From Epiperipatus broadwayi (taxonomy: Eukaryota > Onychophora > Udeonychophora > Euonychophora > Peripatidae), in contig JAQFVV010006830.1 in assembly GCA_028023455.1 (NCBI GenBank), positions 1 to 64,000 on the forward strand: a stretch of DNA of 64,000 nt, read 5' to 3'. The notes under the pieces are model-generated. The model saw nothing but the letters and a program-made list of their open reading frames with translations. It had not been told where the DNA came from and searched no databases. Shown here piece by piece: positions 1-12,400 of this stretch. Made by a program: the position numbers and the translations under genes. The stretch's first letter is position 1, and the number at the start of each line of letters is the position of its first letter.

Positions 1-79
1 GAACAAAAGTAAAAATAAATACTTACATCGGAGAACTTAACGATTGCTTCTTACCTCAGCAGAGATTTGCTGCGGGATT

Positions 80-199
<120 letters not shown>

Positions 200-2904
200 A
201 ATAAAATGCTTTCAAGGATAAAAAGATAAATGATTATTTTATTATGTGAAATAAATATTGTTATTGCTTATTATATGGAAAATTTCTTAAAATGAATAAC
301 TTTATCTACACATTTCTGCTAGCATTGTTTTAAATATTTTTTACTAAAGTCTAATTGTGAAGTATCATTCATACTACCTATTTATGTTATGTTCTTATGT
401 GTTCAATATCTTTATTGTCTACATAATTTTTATTTGCTTTATTAACTATATCCTGCTTAATGGTTAGAAACAGAAGAAGGACTTTTATTTTATTTTATAA
501 ACAATAAAAGGGTTTAATTTTTAATTTTAATATTTATGATTTTTGCTTATAATGCCATCATTATTTTATATTCATATCATTTGGGTATAATTTTGTATTC
601 TATTTTTATGAACAGTTCTATCAAAGTTCTCAGTATATTGTCATTTGATAATACATTTTGGAAATGTTATGCATGCCCTTCATATGAATTATTTATTTAT
701 TGAGGTGTGTAATTATGCTGAATGAAGTGTAAGTGGATATATATTTGTATTGCTTATTTTTACTGCCTAATTTTACTAAGCTTGATTTAGCATAAATTAT
801 TTACGTATTTATACACATCTGTTAGTTATTGCATTTGTTTAAGAGATGGTAGCTTAATTTCTTATTTTTAAAAATTGTTTATATTGACAGTATAATTTTA
901 GAGAATGCAGTTTATATTCTCTCTATGATATTACGATATCTTTAAATGTATTTTATCATTCCTTATTATATTAAAGCATGTGATTTGTTTAAGGCAAATC
1001 CAGTTATTATTATTTTCCCCTAATGGTTCATCCTCATTGCTTCATGACTAGAGATTAAGTCTTAGTTCCTTTATTTACTGCCTTCAAAAGTTGATACATT
1101 TATTTGTGAGTTCATACCATCAAACTTTTACTTTGTTGTCCAAATGTAGATTTTTTTTTGTATAAAACCCTGGGTAATATCTTATCATTACTTGATCTTG
1201 GCAATTGATATGTTTTTTTATCAGGTATTGAGGAATGACACCCTTATCTTTTGTTACTCTCCTATTTTATCTGAGTGTAAGTTATATTAATTATGTGTAG
1301 ATTCTGTAATTATGCTTTGCTCATACTTAGGATATAAACTCAATAAATAATGAAAATTCAAATTTTTAAGTTATGTTTTTGCAAAAAATAACAATATACA
1401 TTTGTTTTAATTTTCAGCTCAACACTGAATTGTTAAACTTATAATTTTAAATTGTATTAAATATTCATAAGAAATATTCTAATATTATAAATGTTGTGTA
1501 AGTGTGAGAACTTAATCATATTCAAATTTATAAAAAGTTTTCTGGACAAGCCATATTAATATTTTTTTATATTTCCTTTCATTTTTGCATAATAAATGTG
1601 TAAGTTATAATTTTACTGATATGAAAAAAACCCAATTTGTAGATATTTTTCCTTAATGATATTAGAAGATATTCAAGATTAGATGTTTGCTCTTTGTTTA
1701 ATGTGAAAATAAATATTGTTTTATGTTAATGACATTTTTCTTATAGTCATTTTTCCACATCATCCACTCATTATTCAGAAAGCTAATAAAAATGATAAGT
1801 GTATTATAAATTATTTGAAATCTTTTGCTTTAAGAGTACATGGATATTAAAATTTTGCCAGAAGAGTAACTTTATTGAAACTGAATCTAAGATATTAGAA
1901 TTGCATCTAAGAAAGAGATGATTATGTTGAACAAAGAATCATAATTGCATATTTATCATTCAATATCACTTTAGTCAATTTTGTTTGCTTGTTAAAGATT
2001 ACTATGCTGATTTTAAATTATTTTTTCATATTTATAAAATTATGCTCTTAGTCAATAATGAAATTATTTTCTTTAAGTACAGAAGTGTTTAATTGTGGTT
2101 TATTAATATGATATTTGAAATGGTCACAAAATTATTTATCCATTATTAATTTGTGAAGGTTATTCTAGTAGATTATTTTTTTATTATTCTAAATTAAAAG
2201 TTTGTCATGTATATTTAAAATATTAATTTTATAATTATTATTATAATAATTGTGGGGACATTATCTTGGGAGTAAGATCATGTCTCACTGTTCTTCGCAC
2301 TAAGATTTTATTCTTTGCTAAATAATTTGTAAGAGTTAAAATGGAATTTGTTTTGTCATAATTAAATTTAATCATATCCACCTGGAGATACCCAATTTAT
2401 TAGTAAATCATCTTATTAAAAAAATTATTATTGCTAAAAAAGAAATTGTTTCAAATAAGATATCTTTGTGGTTCTATTTAACAAACATGTTCCTATTTTA
2501 TAAATCAAATGGTTGCTCTGAACATGGCAAGAAGTTGATTAGAAGATTTATAAGAAGTGTGGTAATAAAACATGATGTGAAAAAAGAGTTTTAGTGTAAT
2601 CTTTAATGATATATGTTTCCAATATTAAGAATTTTTTCTTTTATAAGAGTGAGTATAAGAATTCTTCTTCTCTTGAGTTATTAATGTTACCTCTTATCCC
2701 AATGATAATTATTCTAATTATTTACCTCTTTGCTTTTATTATTGAGGCATATGGAATATTTGAGACTCCAGTGAGCTTTGATTATTCAATAATATTTTGT
2801 GTTTAACTTTTTTATTGGTTACAAATTAGTCATATTTTATTTTCAGTTACAAAATTGGCAGTAATTTATTTATTTTCCATTAGCCATTTTTTGCTTCCTA
2901 TAGG

Positions 2905-2908
<4 letters not shown>
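200..2908. other. AT-rich DNA, nothing recognised
   Basis: About 2.7 kb of strongly AT-rich sequence with only chance reading frames (the longest, at 2606-2806, is a low-complexity hydrophobic run). I see no repeat, RNA gene or transposon motif. Confidence 0.6.
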
Positions 2909-2953
<45 letters not shown>

Positions 2954-2954
2954 T

Positions 2955-2999
<45 letters not shown>
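2909..2999. repeat. (TA)n microsatellite, interrupted
   Basis: Two pure TA runs (about 2909-2951 and 2958-2999) separated by a short GGTGG-containing interruption. The whole tract is self-complementary and could extrude as a cruciform. It creates a Tyr/Ile dipeptide frame on the minus strand. Confidence 0.95.
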
Positions 3000-3002
<3 letters not shown>

Positions 3003-5110
3003 ACCAGTAGAAAAACCACCAAATAAAAACTGCAAGTCGGATCCAAACTCAGCTGGTTCAAACTGAATTCAAACCCAACTCAACAGCTCAGATTAGTAGA
3101 AATTTAAATCAACAGCACAGTGCTATGCACCAAGAAACTAGCTCAATGGTTGGTGAGGATAATAGACCCCTGAACTGACATTAATATCTGATAATAAACT
3201 GACTAAAATAATTTTAAATCGAATCATATGTATATGTTCGGGTTGCCAACACAGACAGCGAGCATTAACATTAAAATAATTATAAAAGAATTATGAACTA
3301 AGAAACCAAGTGTGTTTAGAAAATATTTAATAATAATAATTTGTTTGGTTGAATAAGATAATGATTATATTACTCACCTCTAGCCTTTAATATAGTTTAG
3401 AATTATAATAAGAGTGGTGGGCCTTATTATATGCCAATGGATATTACACAATATTGGAATTCTATGTCTATGCCCCCAACAAGAAAATAAAAGGCAGATA
3501 AAGGTATTCATTAGTAAAGGAAATTTTTACTCTAATTTTATACAAAAGAATGTGATATTTATTTTCACATTCGCAAATCCATTCATGAAGAGCAAGATAC
3601 GTATTTTAGGGCATAACTTTAATTTTTATTAGAAAACTTATTTTGAGATAAAACAGAGAATTTGTTGGACTTTAATTTAAATCACTTCATCATGAATTAC
3701 GAGCATCAGAGTGGGCTTTACTGGAACAGAGAGGTAACGGTGCTGACGAATTATGAGCTATAAAGTGAAATTGTAAGATGATGGCTAGTCGATAATTGAA
3801 GTCCTATGGCGGTTTGCATCTGACAAGTCTTATGCCCTTTGACTAAAATGAACAGAAAAGGAAGTGCTTTTTTTCTTGATAATTTAAAATAACAGAAATT
3901 ATCACCGACCAGCCTAACAGAGCGGAAGATTGCCCTATGTCAGCAACGTTCGACGATGATGACTTGAGAGTCACCGTTTGAATACTAAAACCCATATAGA
4001 ATGCTCTATGTGATGACTAGATCAAATGAATTAAAGTCAAATGAGCTTTTAACTAACATTATTTCAAAGCGTTTATCAAATTATATTAGTTATGCCCCAA
4101 TCATTGTGCCCTTCCTGAATATTAATAGACAGTGAAAACAATTAGAATATACTGATTTGTTTTCTTTATCAGCCTTTTTGCAAAAACATTTTAAGATTAT
4201 ATATGAATAAATACATGTTGGTGAATACGAGAAAATAGCTGGGGCATAGATTAGAAATGGAGCTAATAATTTATTATTAGCCAATTATAAAAATAGTAAA
4301 CATGCAATAATTTCTTTCGACTCGATAAATTGATAGAACTTATAAATTTAGTTCTAATGGGCAAGAACCACTATTAGAATTAATATTATATTATTTGTGT
4401 GAGACAAATAGAACAAAAGAGCTCATCGAGTTGAAAGATTATTGGCATATAATTAAAAATAAATGACATTAATAAAGCACACAAATATATATATATATAA
4501 TAAATGAACCACCAATTAAAAAAAGAGAAAGTTTAAAGACTAGAGGTTGAAACAATTACGATATAAGTTTACAGTAGCATGAATAAAAGGTTTTATAAAG
4601 ATGATTATATTATAAATGAGAAGAGCTCTTAAAGGGAGTGTAAAGTAAAGTTTGGAAACTGGCCAGAAAGCTTAAGATTCATTATGGAAATATATTACCC
4701 ATTTCTTCCGGGGCTGGTTCCCTTATTTTACACGTCCGGGTGAGGAAAATGTAGGCATCATTTGGTCGATTACTTGCACAGTATTTTAGTGGCTTTTCAT
4801 AATTTTCATGATCTTAGCAGCATGATTGGTCTGGAAAAGATTCAGCAGCTTCATTGAAGATTTCAGGGGACTTCAGGAACTGCAGCCAGATGCCTGATGT
4901 TTTAGCCCTTCACCATGATCGAATCACTATTTAAATTTATGATTTAGAAATGCACAGAATTCACTGCACTTCTTTACAACAAAGATGGCTTCTTGTTTTC
5001 CAAACTTTTCAGAGCTATATATCTGTCCTCTGATGCCTTCAGGCTAGCGCTTCTTTTATTATCAATGTTTTTAGATTTACTGGTTGATTTTAGATACATT
5101 CCTTCAATAA
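3000..5110. other. Less AT-rich block of unknown origin, possibly a decayed repeat
   Basis: This 2.1-kb block is visibly richer in G+C than its surroundings, with GC-containing islands around 3020-3270, 3700-4020 and 4700-5060. No frame longer than about 70 codons is open. A tidy transition from the TA microsatellite at its left edge suggests an inserted, decayed element. On the minus strand at 4974-5099 a 41-codon frame ends in basic, transposase-like residues (ASEDRYIALKSLENKKP), but this is too short to assign. What family the block belongs to is not visible. Confidence 0.35.
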
Positions 5111-5569
5111 GGCTTTCAAACTCATTAACTTGTATTCATTTTCTAATTAGAAAATGAATTCTTAAAATCAGAAATGATTTTAATTAGGGAATCCTTATCT
5201 TTTTTTCTAATTAATAAACTTTAACTGTTGTTTTTGGAAAGGAAAAATCTGAAAGCTTATCGTAAGAATGTAGCTTTTAATCAATAAAATTTTAACAAAT
5301 TATTTAAAAGTAAAAAAAAAACATTCTCGACGCAATGAAACTTTCGAACAATTATATATATTTAAAATTTACAAATATATACGCACAATCCACGCAGTTA
5401 TAATATATAAATTCATGAATAATTCTATCATGAATTTATTAATAGCATTGATTAATTGTAAACTGAAACTAATTAATTTTAGTATGCATTTATAAAATAA
5501 GTTTTCTTTATGGAAATTAGCATAGATTGAACGTATAAAGCCCCATTGCATCGTAAATTTAAGGTTAGT

Positions 5570-5658
5570 ATTATGTGTTTGAAGTGGGCTTATGGCTAGA
5601 TGTCATGAAGCTAGGATCGAACTCAGATCTGACTGCTTCAATATATATATATATATAT
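5570..5658 (-). repeat. Possible tRNA-derived SINE fragment
   Basis: Read on the minus strand, this stretch contains GAGTTCGATCC, a close match to the RNA polymerase III B box (GGTTCRANTCC), in a locally less AT-rich context beside a short (TA)n run. No A box or target-site duplication is clear, so it is either a 5'-truncated SINE copy or a chance match. Confidence 0.3.
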
Positions 5659-5689
5659 TTCCAAAATTCTGATAAAATCAACAGATATT

Positions 5690-7240
5690 GATTAACTTAA
5701 ACTTGCCTTTGACTGCTTTAAGAAAGTTCCCACTAATAGCTTACTTATAGAATTTGTATAAAACATTAAGATCAAAAGTAAAATTATAGTTAAAAAAGCT
5801 ATACATCAATGGTATTAATTCAGACACTGTTATAAAAATTTAGCATAATATCAAATCTATGACAGTTTTAAAGAAAAATCTATCTGAAAGTAATTCAAAA
5901 TCATCATAATATCACTATTATGTGAACTGTTTGAAAAATCATATTAAAAAGAATTTTGATAATTTTTGATTAGAGCAAGTTGTATTTAGGCTAGAAATGG
6001 CAGTTGTTACCAAATATTATATTTAAAAATTCACTTTCTAATGGAAATTCAAAATAAATTAAAAATTTGGGCTACTTTTATTGATCTAACTTTGAGTTTA
6101 TATTTCTATTTGGAAAAAATGGCCTTCTAAAAGTTTTTAATTCTTAAGTATAGGAAAACCATTAAGTAAATATGAAATTTTAAAGAATGATGTATTTCAG
6201 AGTTGAGACCTCTCATTTACTCTGTTTAATATATTTATCAGTAATCATTCACATACTGTATGCAGACAATATATTTATTGCTGATAACATTGTTTTAACT
6301 TCACAAAAGAGATACTTTCCTGAAAACTAAAAACTTTTTAATAAAAGTATAATATTTTGAAATCTTTTGCAAAAAATGGGAATTTATTCCTAATGTAACA
6401 AAAATAGATAGACTCAACTTTGCCTCTAAACAACAGGAAAACATCTCATAATCTGAATATAACCTTTTGCAATAATGAACTGTAATGCAATCATACTTTA
6501 TATTATTTTGGAGTACACTTAGGCTATAGCATAACTCATTTATCTAAGGTTAATTTTAAAATAATTTATTGGAATAACTTCCTTGAAAACCTGGTTGGCA
6601 TTACTTGGGATTGTGATAGAGATATTTTGTGGAGAGCTTTCTTTTCACTAATATATCTTACTGGTGAATAATGATCTTCTGTTTGGAGAAATAGTGCTCA
6701 CATTAAAAAAATATTACTGTAAAAAATATTGTTGATGAATTGAAGTTATTTATTTCTAATAGCTTTTTTTTTATATATTCCCACACCAAATATAAGGATA
6801 TATCTTACAAAAAAATTATAAAAAGCTCTTAAATATTTTATAACTCAAAATATAGTTTTTTCACATTAGACTCATTTAAAATTAAGTTTTTTTCACATTA
6901 GACTCATTTAAAATTAAGATCCACTTTCTAGATATATACCCAAGAGTGGTTTCAAACAATTAAAAAACTTTGACATAAAAATGGACTTCTTAGGTGTTCT
7001 AAGCAACTTGTCTTTTTGCAGATATAATCATAAAATCATTTGGATTTAAATTTTATAGATTTTACTAGAGCACCATCAACGAATTCAAAACATACAAAAT
7101 TATTGGCACACTTTTATTTTATAAATGGACTTTTAATAATCACCAATCTGTGTAAATGTGGTCATCATACATGGTTGGAATATATAAAATCTTCTTTATA
7201 ATATTTTGTTGATAATTAAACTGTCTAAAATAATAAAATA
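5690..7240 (+). pseudogene. Decayed non-LTR retrotransposon (reverse transcriptase to C-terminal Cys motif)
   Basis: Remnant of a LINE polyprotein of the Jockey/I type, which copies element RNA into the genome by target-primed reverse transcription. Translating with frame changes gives, in the expected order: FDCFKKVPTNSLL (like the AFDKVPHxxLL of palm motif A) near 5707; LRPLIYS near 6210; the catalytic box as HILYADNIF at about 6250-6276, where the second Asp of YADD is now Asn; LENLVGITWDCDRDILWRAF at 6583-6642, matching the KLAGTxWGCDRxTLR segment of arthropod-type LINEs; and a CKCGHHT Cys-rich motif at about 7151. Many stops and frameshifts break the frame and the start is lost. It is an old dead copy. 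The superfamily is inferred from motif order, not from a search. Confidence 0.65.
6855..6917. repeat. Tandem duplication, 31/32-bp unit
   Basis: Two adjacent copies of a 31-bp unit (6855-6885 and 6886-6917) differ only by one extra T in the T-run. The near-identity shows the duplication arose well after the surrounding LINE remnant decayed, probably by replication slippage. Confidence 0.9.
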
Positions 7241-7338
7241 CAGGTCCCAAATAAATAAAATTCATATAACATGCATGAATAAAAAAATGTATTCAGAGCA
7301 CATGTTTGACTACACATACAAAGTGACAAGAGATTATG

Positions 7339-7462
7339 TACACAACACTTAGATTTTTTTTTTTTCATATGTCAGATGCATTGACCAGGAAGTGAACCCT
7401 GGCCAGCTGTTTGAAAGGCAGCTATGCTAAACACTAGGCCACCAATGCTTGACTACACAACA
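7339..7462 (-). mobile_element. tRNA-derived SINE with 9-bp target-site duplication
   Basis: The insert at 7348-7453 lies between two copies of TACACAACA (7339-7347 and 7454-7462). On the minus strand it begins with a tRNA-like head: a 7-bp acceptor-like pairing (GCATTGG with TCAATGC), an A-box-like GGCCTAGTGTTTAG, an anticodon-loop-like CTTTCAA (which would give anticodon TTC), a T-arm stem CCAGG/CCTGG and the B box GGTTCACTTCC. It ends in an A-run (the T-run on the plus strand). The head most resembles a tRNA-Glu or similar species. Retroposition through a LINE is inferred from the A tail and duplication; transcription by RNA polymerase III is inferred from the boxes. Confidence 0.82.
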
Positions 7463-8727
7463 ATTAAAACTAAAAAATTATAATACTTGCAATTTTTTAG
7501 TTTTAATTTTATGTTTGCCACAACTGAATTTAATCAAAGCTAGAAATCTGTCAAACAAAGACCACCACTATAATGTGTTGACTTCTTTGTCATTAGTGTT
7601 GAACTTTATTCTCCATTTCAATTGAAATGTTCTTTCATCATATACATATAAGCACTTAATTACTCATAAATCCATGATGTCGATGTCATATTAGTGATTG
7701 CTGAAAACACATACTTCTATATATATAATAAATATTCATTCTAACATATATAAATAAGGGTCTCTATAAAAAATTAATTTGTAAAACCTTTTATTTTGAT
7801 TTATTTATATATTTTGTTAACTGCATTGTACTAAATCTATTAACAATATTAGATATGTTTAGATTTTTTTTTTTTTTTCAATTTTTCCCCTCTAAAATTG
7901 ATGGATTAGTTTATTATATTTAATTACTTATTACCCAGTGAAATTTATAAAACCAGCTGGTTGAAAAAAATATTATTTTATAAATTATTAATTTAAATTT
8001 GAAAATATTTAGTATTGGAAATATATGAAGATATATTATGAAACTACTAGTTGTAAAAATGGAATTCAAAATACGATCTTAGTTCAATGGGAATGTAATT
8101 TATAAATTAATAACAATTTTAAAATACAGAATTTTACACTGTATCTTAATCGCTTCAAATTTTCAAAAAAAATATTGCACTTTTAAAGATTTTTCTAACA
8201 TTTAAAAAATAATACTAGAAATAAAAGCAGAATCTAGATTAAAAATAGAATATTGATTATTTTTAATATTGAAGAAAATGATTTATTGAGAGAGAAAAAA
8301 AACTTTAAGAACAAACTGCTCCAACAAATATTTTTAAATCAGGACATTGAAGTAAAACTTAAAATAAAAAAAAAGAAAAGAATCAAACTTATTTAAACAT
8401 TTATTAACAGTCGGTAAATTCTCTAACCAAATTCTTTTCCAACGATTTTTTCTCTTTCTGTAAACTTTGATCAGTTTGAATACAATTTCTTTATTAACAC
8501 TTTGGTTACTAAAATTAAATATATATCTATATCTTCACACTATCTATTTATTTATGCATTCAATATAAATAATACATACTGCATGTGTACTAAAAAAAAA
8601 TTGTTTAATATTTTAAAATAAAAATGTTAAATATATCAACATAGTATGCTCAATATGCTTTCGACTAACTGGTAGTCATAATCATAGTTAATCAAAAGCA
8701 TGTTCAGTATACTATATATATAACATT
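7463..8727. other. AT-rich DNA, nothing recognised
   Basis: Homopolymer A/T runs and short TA tracts only. No frame, repeat family or RNA gene could be supported. Confidence 0.55.
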
Positions 8728-8826
8728 TTATTATTATTATTATTATTTTTTTTATGTGTCAAAGCGTAAGCCAGGAAACGAACCCTGCTTGCTAGGCAGC
8801 TGTGCTAACTACTCGACTACCAAGCT
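8728..8826 (-). mobile_element. Second copy of the tRNA-derived SINE
   Basis: On the minus strand 8826-8754 reads as the same family as the insert at 7348-7453: GGTAGTCGAGTAGTTAGCACAG then CTGCCTAGCAAGC, the B box GGTTCGTTTCC and TGACACAT before the tail. A short internal deletion removes part of the anticodon-to-T-arm region. The tail is an A-run followed by (AAT)n, seen on the plus strand as (ATT)n plus T-run at 8728-8753. No clean target-site duplication could be found. The 87-codon frame overlapping it is not a gene. Confidence 0.75.
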
Positions 8827-10444
8827 TTTTTTAGTTTATATGTTGTATTTTTATATTGATGTACAAGTTTCTGCACAAAGATTAAAAAGACTGGAATTAC
8901 TTATGCATAGTAAAGTTTTTCTCCAAATTCATGATATTAGATTCCAAATCACAATCATACACAAATTCACAGATAATGGCAAACTAAATTATAATATTCA
9001 TTTAAAGACATATATATAGATGTAAATACATAATAATTTTTATAAAAAAATATACGGATGTACTTACTGTATATTCACTGTGCACAAAAATTGAATTAAA
9101 ATGTAAAAAAAATGTAATTATTTAAAATTTTAAATGTTTACATATTTTTTTCAATCATAAATAGGTTGAAATTATGAGTATGAAAGAATCATTATATATA
9201 TATGTACAAGACTGATGCCAGTCAAAGATAAAAATAATCGTATTAATTTTTCATAAATTTCATCAAGAAATAAAAGAAAAAATAATTTTTAATAATTGCA
9301 TTGCTTAATAGCAAAATGATTAAATATTAATTTACGTAAATATATTTTAAAAAAAACTTTGTCAGTCTTATCCTGTTTTATTTATTTATTTAAATTAAAA
9401 ATTAGATTATAATAAACAAAGCAATGATTCTAAAATTATTTAATTATTGTTTCTGCTCTCTGATTATGTTTAGTTACAATTTCTTTAAAAAAATTTTTTT
9501 TATCTTTTTCTTATCATTTTTGATTTAAAATAATAATTAAGCTAAAATAAAATATACTAATAATTAAAAAACAAACAAACACTACGACAATTTTAAATAT
9601 TAGTATAAATTACAAAGACAAAGAATTAAGTAAGGAAAATCCTTGCATAGATTTCTATAGTAATAAAAATGTAGATGTATTATTTATAATTCATATCTGT
9701 TTTTGAAAAGATATTGCAGTCAATATTCTGTATTTTTATTACATTTTGTTCCTATATAATTAAATTTGTTGATTTATGATTATCTTGTTTAAAACTGAAA
9801 TTTAAGATTTAGCAGAAGAGGGAAAGATAGGCCAATATATTTAAAATCATTTTTTTTTGTTGATATACTTGTATGTATATTTGCATGCGTGTATATATAC
9901 ATCTATTAGTCTAATCATCAATGTTTTTATAAATCAATGCATTACAAAGGTAATTTTAATTCTTCTACAGAAATTTCTATTTCAAATTAAATACACATCA
10001 ATCTTATGTAAATGTATCAATATACACCCTATGCATAAATTAAAATGTACGTTAATTGGAATAATGTATAATGTAGTTTACCTTAGATATTTATATAATT
10101 ATAATAATATTATGATAGTAATGATTTTATTTACTATTAATCAATATTAAGATATGCTATTCTTAAAATATTACAGTTTGATAGGTGTAATTAAATTTTA
10201 TTTTATTTTGCAAAATAATTTTGTTATACAATATTAAATTATTTTAAGTTCAATAAATAATTAGAAAAAAATTGCTTTTTTTCAAAAAAAAAATAAGCTT
10301 ATAGATTTTAATTTTAATAAACTTTGAAATTAAATTGCAGTAGTGTTAAATATTTTTGAATAGAATAAAAATCTAAATCCATAATAATCTGATTAAGCTA
10401 ATAAACATCACATGATCACTATTTCTTATGTTTGCTCTTAACTG
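8827..10444. other. AT-rich DNA, nothing recognised
   Basis: Only low-complexity A/T sequence. A 97-codon frame at 9857-10150 consists of Ile/Tyr/Leu-rich chance coding and has no recognisable motif. Confidence 0.55.
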
Positions 10445-10729
10445 TTATTAAAACAGGCAAAACTCTCTATACATATTGCCAGTCAGTGCAAGCCAGAGTA
10501 ATCAATGGATGCCAGAAAGAAGGATTGCATTAGATCCTAAGATCTAGCTGCAGTGCTCTTAGATCCAAGGCTCCTCACTGATGAAGGCCACAAGCCAGAA
10601 ACTAGTCTAGGGATATTGGATGAGTAGGCACTAAGTGGAGATTTTATGCACAAGCCTTCTGGTATCCATTGATTACTCTGGATTGCACTGAGTGACAATA
10701 TGTAAAGAGAGTTTTGCCTGTTTTAATAA
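10445..10729 (+). mobile_element. Foldback element with about 70-bp terminal inverted repeats
   Basis: The left arm (10445-10516, starting TTATTAAAACAGGC) is an imperfect inverted copy of the right arm (10659-10729, ending GCCTGTTTTAATAA). Between them lies about 140 bp that is markedly less AT-rich and contains a hammerhead-like core. A second, more decayed copy occurs at about 22990-23260 inside an RTE LINE, so this is a mobile family rather than a local rearrangement. No coding capacity. It could be a non-autonomous DNA element or a Penelope-type or retrozyme-like terminal structure; the ribozyme core favours the latter. Confidence 0.75.
10572..10613 (+). ncRNA. Hammerhead-ribozyme-like core (degenerate)
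   Basis: CTGATGA at 10578-10584 is followed by a stem II hairpin GGC/GCC (10586-10588 with 10594-10596, loop CACAA), then GAAAC at 10598-10602 and a GTC triplet at 10605-10607. Stem I can form between 10572-10577 (TCCTCA) and 10608-10613 (TAGGGA) with one mismatch and one wobble. An extra A on either side of stem II and a very tight stem III make activity doubtful. Self-cleavage would be after C10607. Confidence 0.5.
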
Positions 10730-11639
10730 TCTTATTGACTAAGTGATAATGATAAAACAAAAAAATGAATGAATGCTATTAAGATAAAATCTCATATCAC
10801 AACAGATAAAAAATGCTTCAAAACTTGGATTTATAGATAAAAATATAAGCTATAGTAATGTATAAATTGTCTCTAATGAAAGACAGGTTTCATAATGAAG
10901 CCAATAAGGTACTATGTGCAATTTAATAATATTGCTGATCATCATCAATAGTAGTTTGTTATTGCTTGCTATTTCATTAACACACTTTAATCTGTCATCT
11001 TATATATTGAGTTGTATTTTACACATTAATTAATTTTTATGTTATTACTATGAAGCATTGATAAAATTTTAATTTAATTTGATTGAAATATATATATATA
11101 TACACACACACTATATGAACGTTAAAGTATATATTCAAAAATTGTGACTTCCATATATGTATTCTCATTGACAATAATATAAAAAATTATAAAACTAGAA
11201 ACTTAAATTTGAAAATAAAATTAAAACATTTTTTTCTTCTTAGAAATAAAATTATGAATGTATTAATAGAAAAAAAAGAAAAAAAGTGTCTCCATTCTAA
11301 TTCATAAATAGTCAAAAATCATTAATTCATATTATTCAAAAATCATTTTTAGCTTTAAATAATATGTGATTATAATTATTTAAATTACTTAATTACAGCC
11401 TAAAACTCTTTTACTGGAGCCACAATATTACAATTATTAGTTATTTTTGCAATATAAAGTAATTATTCTAATATTAGTAATGTTTTTTTGAAAATGTCAA
11501 TGTTATATTTATAACTTAATCAGTATCTAAATGTCTATATTATAAAGTCAATATATTGTCATTTAATATAAGCACATACATTTGTATATAATATCTAATT
11601 TAATAAATGATTAGTAATAATCATACATATATAATTGTT
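10730..11639. other. AT-rich DNA, nothing recognised
   Basis: Short TA/CA microsatellite at about 11088-11111 and otherwise featureless AT-rich sequence. Confidence 0.55.
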
Positions 11640-12130
11640 ATTAATTTTGTGACAGCAGAAAGTTTCATATTCATAAATAAAAGACTAAATTTGACATTGA
11701 TAAATATTAAACAAATGGTATGTGTAAGAGATTACGAGTCAGGCCAATTGACGGGTGCTAGTTTAATATGAAATGCATCTTGAAATCATTTGCCTTTTTG
11801 GACTGTCTTTATTCATATGTTCCTAGAATATGTGATAGAGTATACATTTTACATCTAAAATGATATTACTTAAAGAAAAAAGTTTAGTTATTTCCTGCTT
11901 TTATAATTATAAAAATAGATATATTAACCTTTAACTGAAATTCAGAGTATATATTTGAGTTAGGGTTAAAATTTAGTTTGCAAAATGATTAGTAATAATC
12001 ATTAATGCATTATCTGATGTAGGTGCTATCAAAGTTGTGAATGCAAAATATCACCAGGCTGTCTTTCAATACTTTAATACCAGAGAAGTAGCTGTTTTAA
12101 AGTCAGTACTTTTGTTATTTATTATTGTGA
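11640..12130 (+). repeat. Dispersed repeat family R2, copy 1
   Basis: This segment aligns in the same order with 29300-29760. Shared landmarks are AACAAATG followed by AAGAGAT, a GCCAATTGACGGGTG / GCTAACTGGTGAATG segment, a TTTATTCATAT segment and an AAATGATTAGTAAT segment followed by GGTGCTATCAAAG / GGTGTCAAAG. The copies are strongly diverged and no terminal structure is visible. Confidence 0.4.
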
Positions 12131-12167
12131 ATATTTCTAAAATGTTCTAATAAATTATATATATATA

Positions 12168-12400
12168 TTGTAATGGTCATATTTGTACATTCCTGCAACA
12201 AAATCCAGAGTTTTGGCAAATTATCCCAAAGCGGATCTAGATGAGAGGTTGAGACCTCGAATCAGATCGCACTTCAGTTCCTTCACCAATGCTCTGTGAT
12301 TTACTACCCTATGGATGACAGAGAAGAGGTTACAATTGATCACATTTAATTCTCATGCCAGCAGTAGCAAAGGGTGGAGTATGAGATGATTAATTAATAA
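12168..12400. other. Less AT-rich island, unassigned
   Basis: About 230 bp starting TGTAATGG that contains phrases such as TTGAGACCTCGAATCAGATC and stands out in composition from its flanks. It could be a solo terminal repeat or a repeat fragment. No matching partner end, coding frame or B box was convincing. Confidence 0.3.

Noticed and set aside
1-60. Two splice-donor-like sites on the minus strand (GAG|GTAAGAAG and GAT|GTAAGTATT)
   Set aside because: The sequence just upstream is microsatellite and all three frames have stops, so only a non-coding exon would be possible and nothing else supports one.
2870-3061. Tyr/Ile dipeptide frames over TA tracts (also 32890-33129, 33572-33853, 35661-35903)
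   Set aside because: These are microsatellite artefacts with no independent coding evidence.
4974-5099. 41-codon minus-strand frame resembling a transposase N-terminus
   Set aside because: Similarity is limited to a few basic residues and fits several unrelated transposase families equally well.
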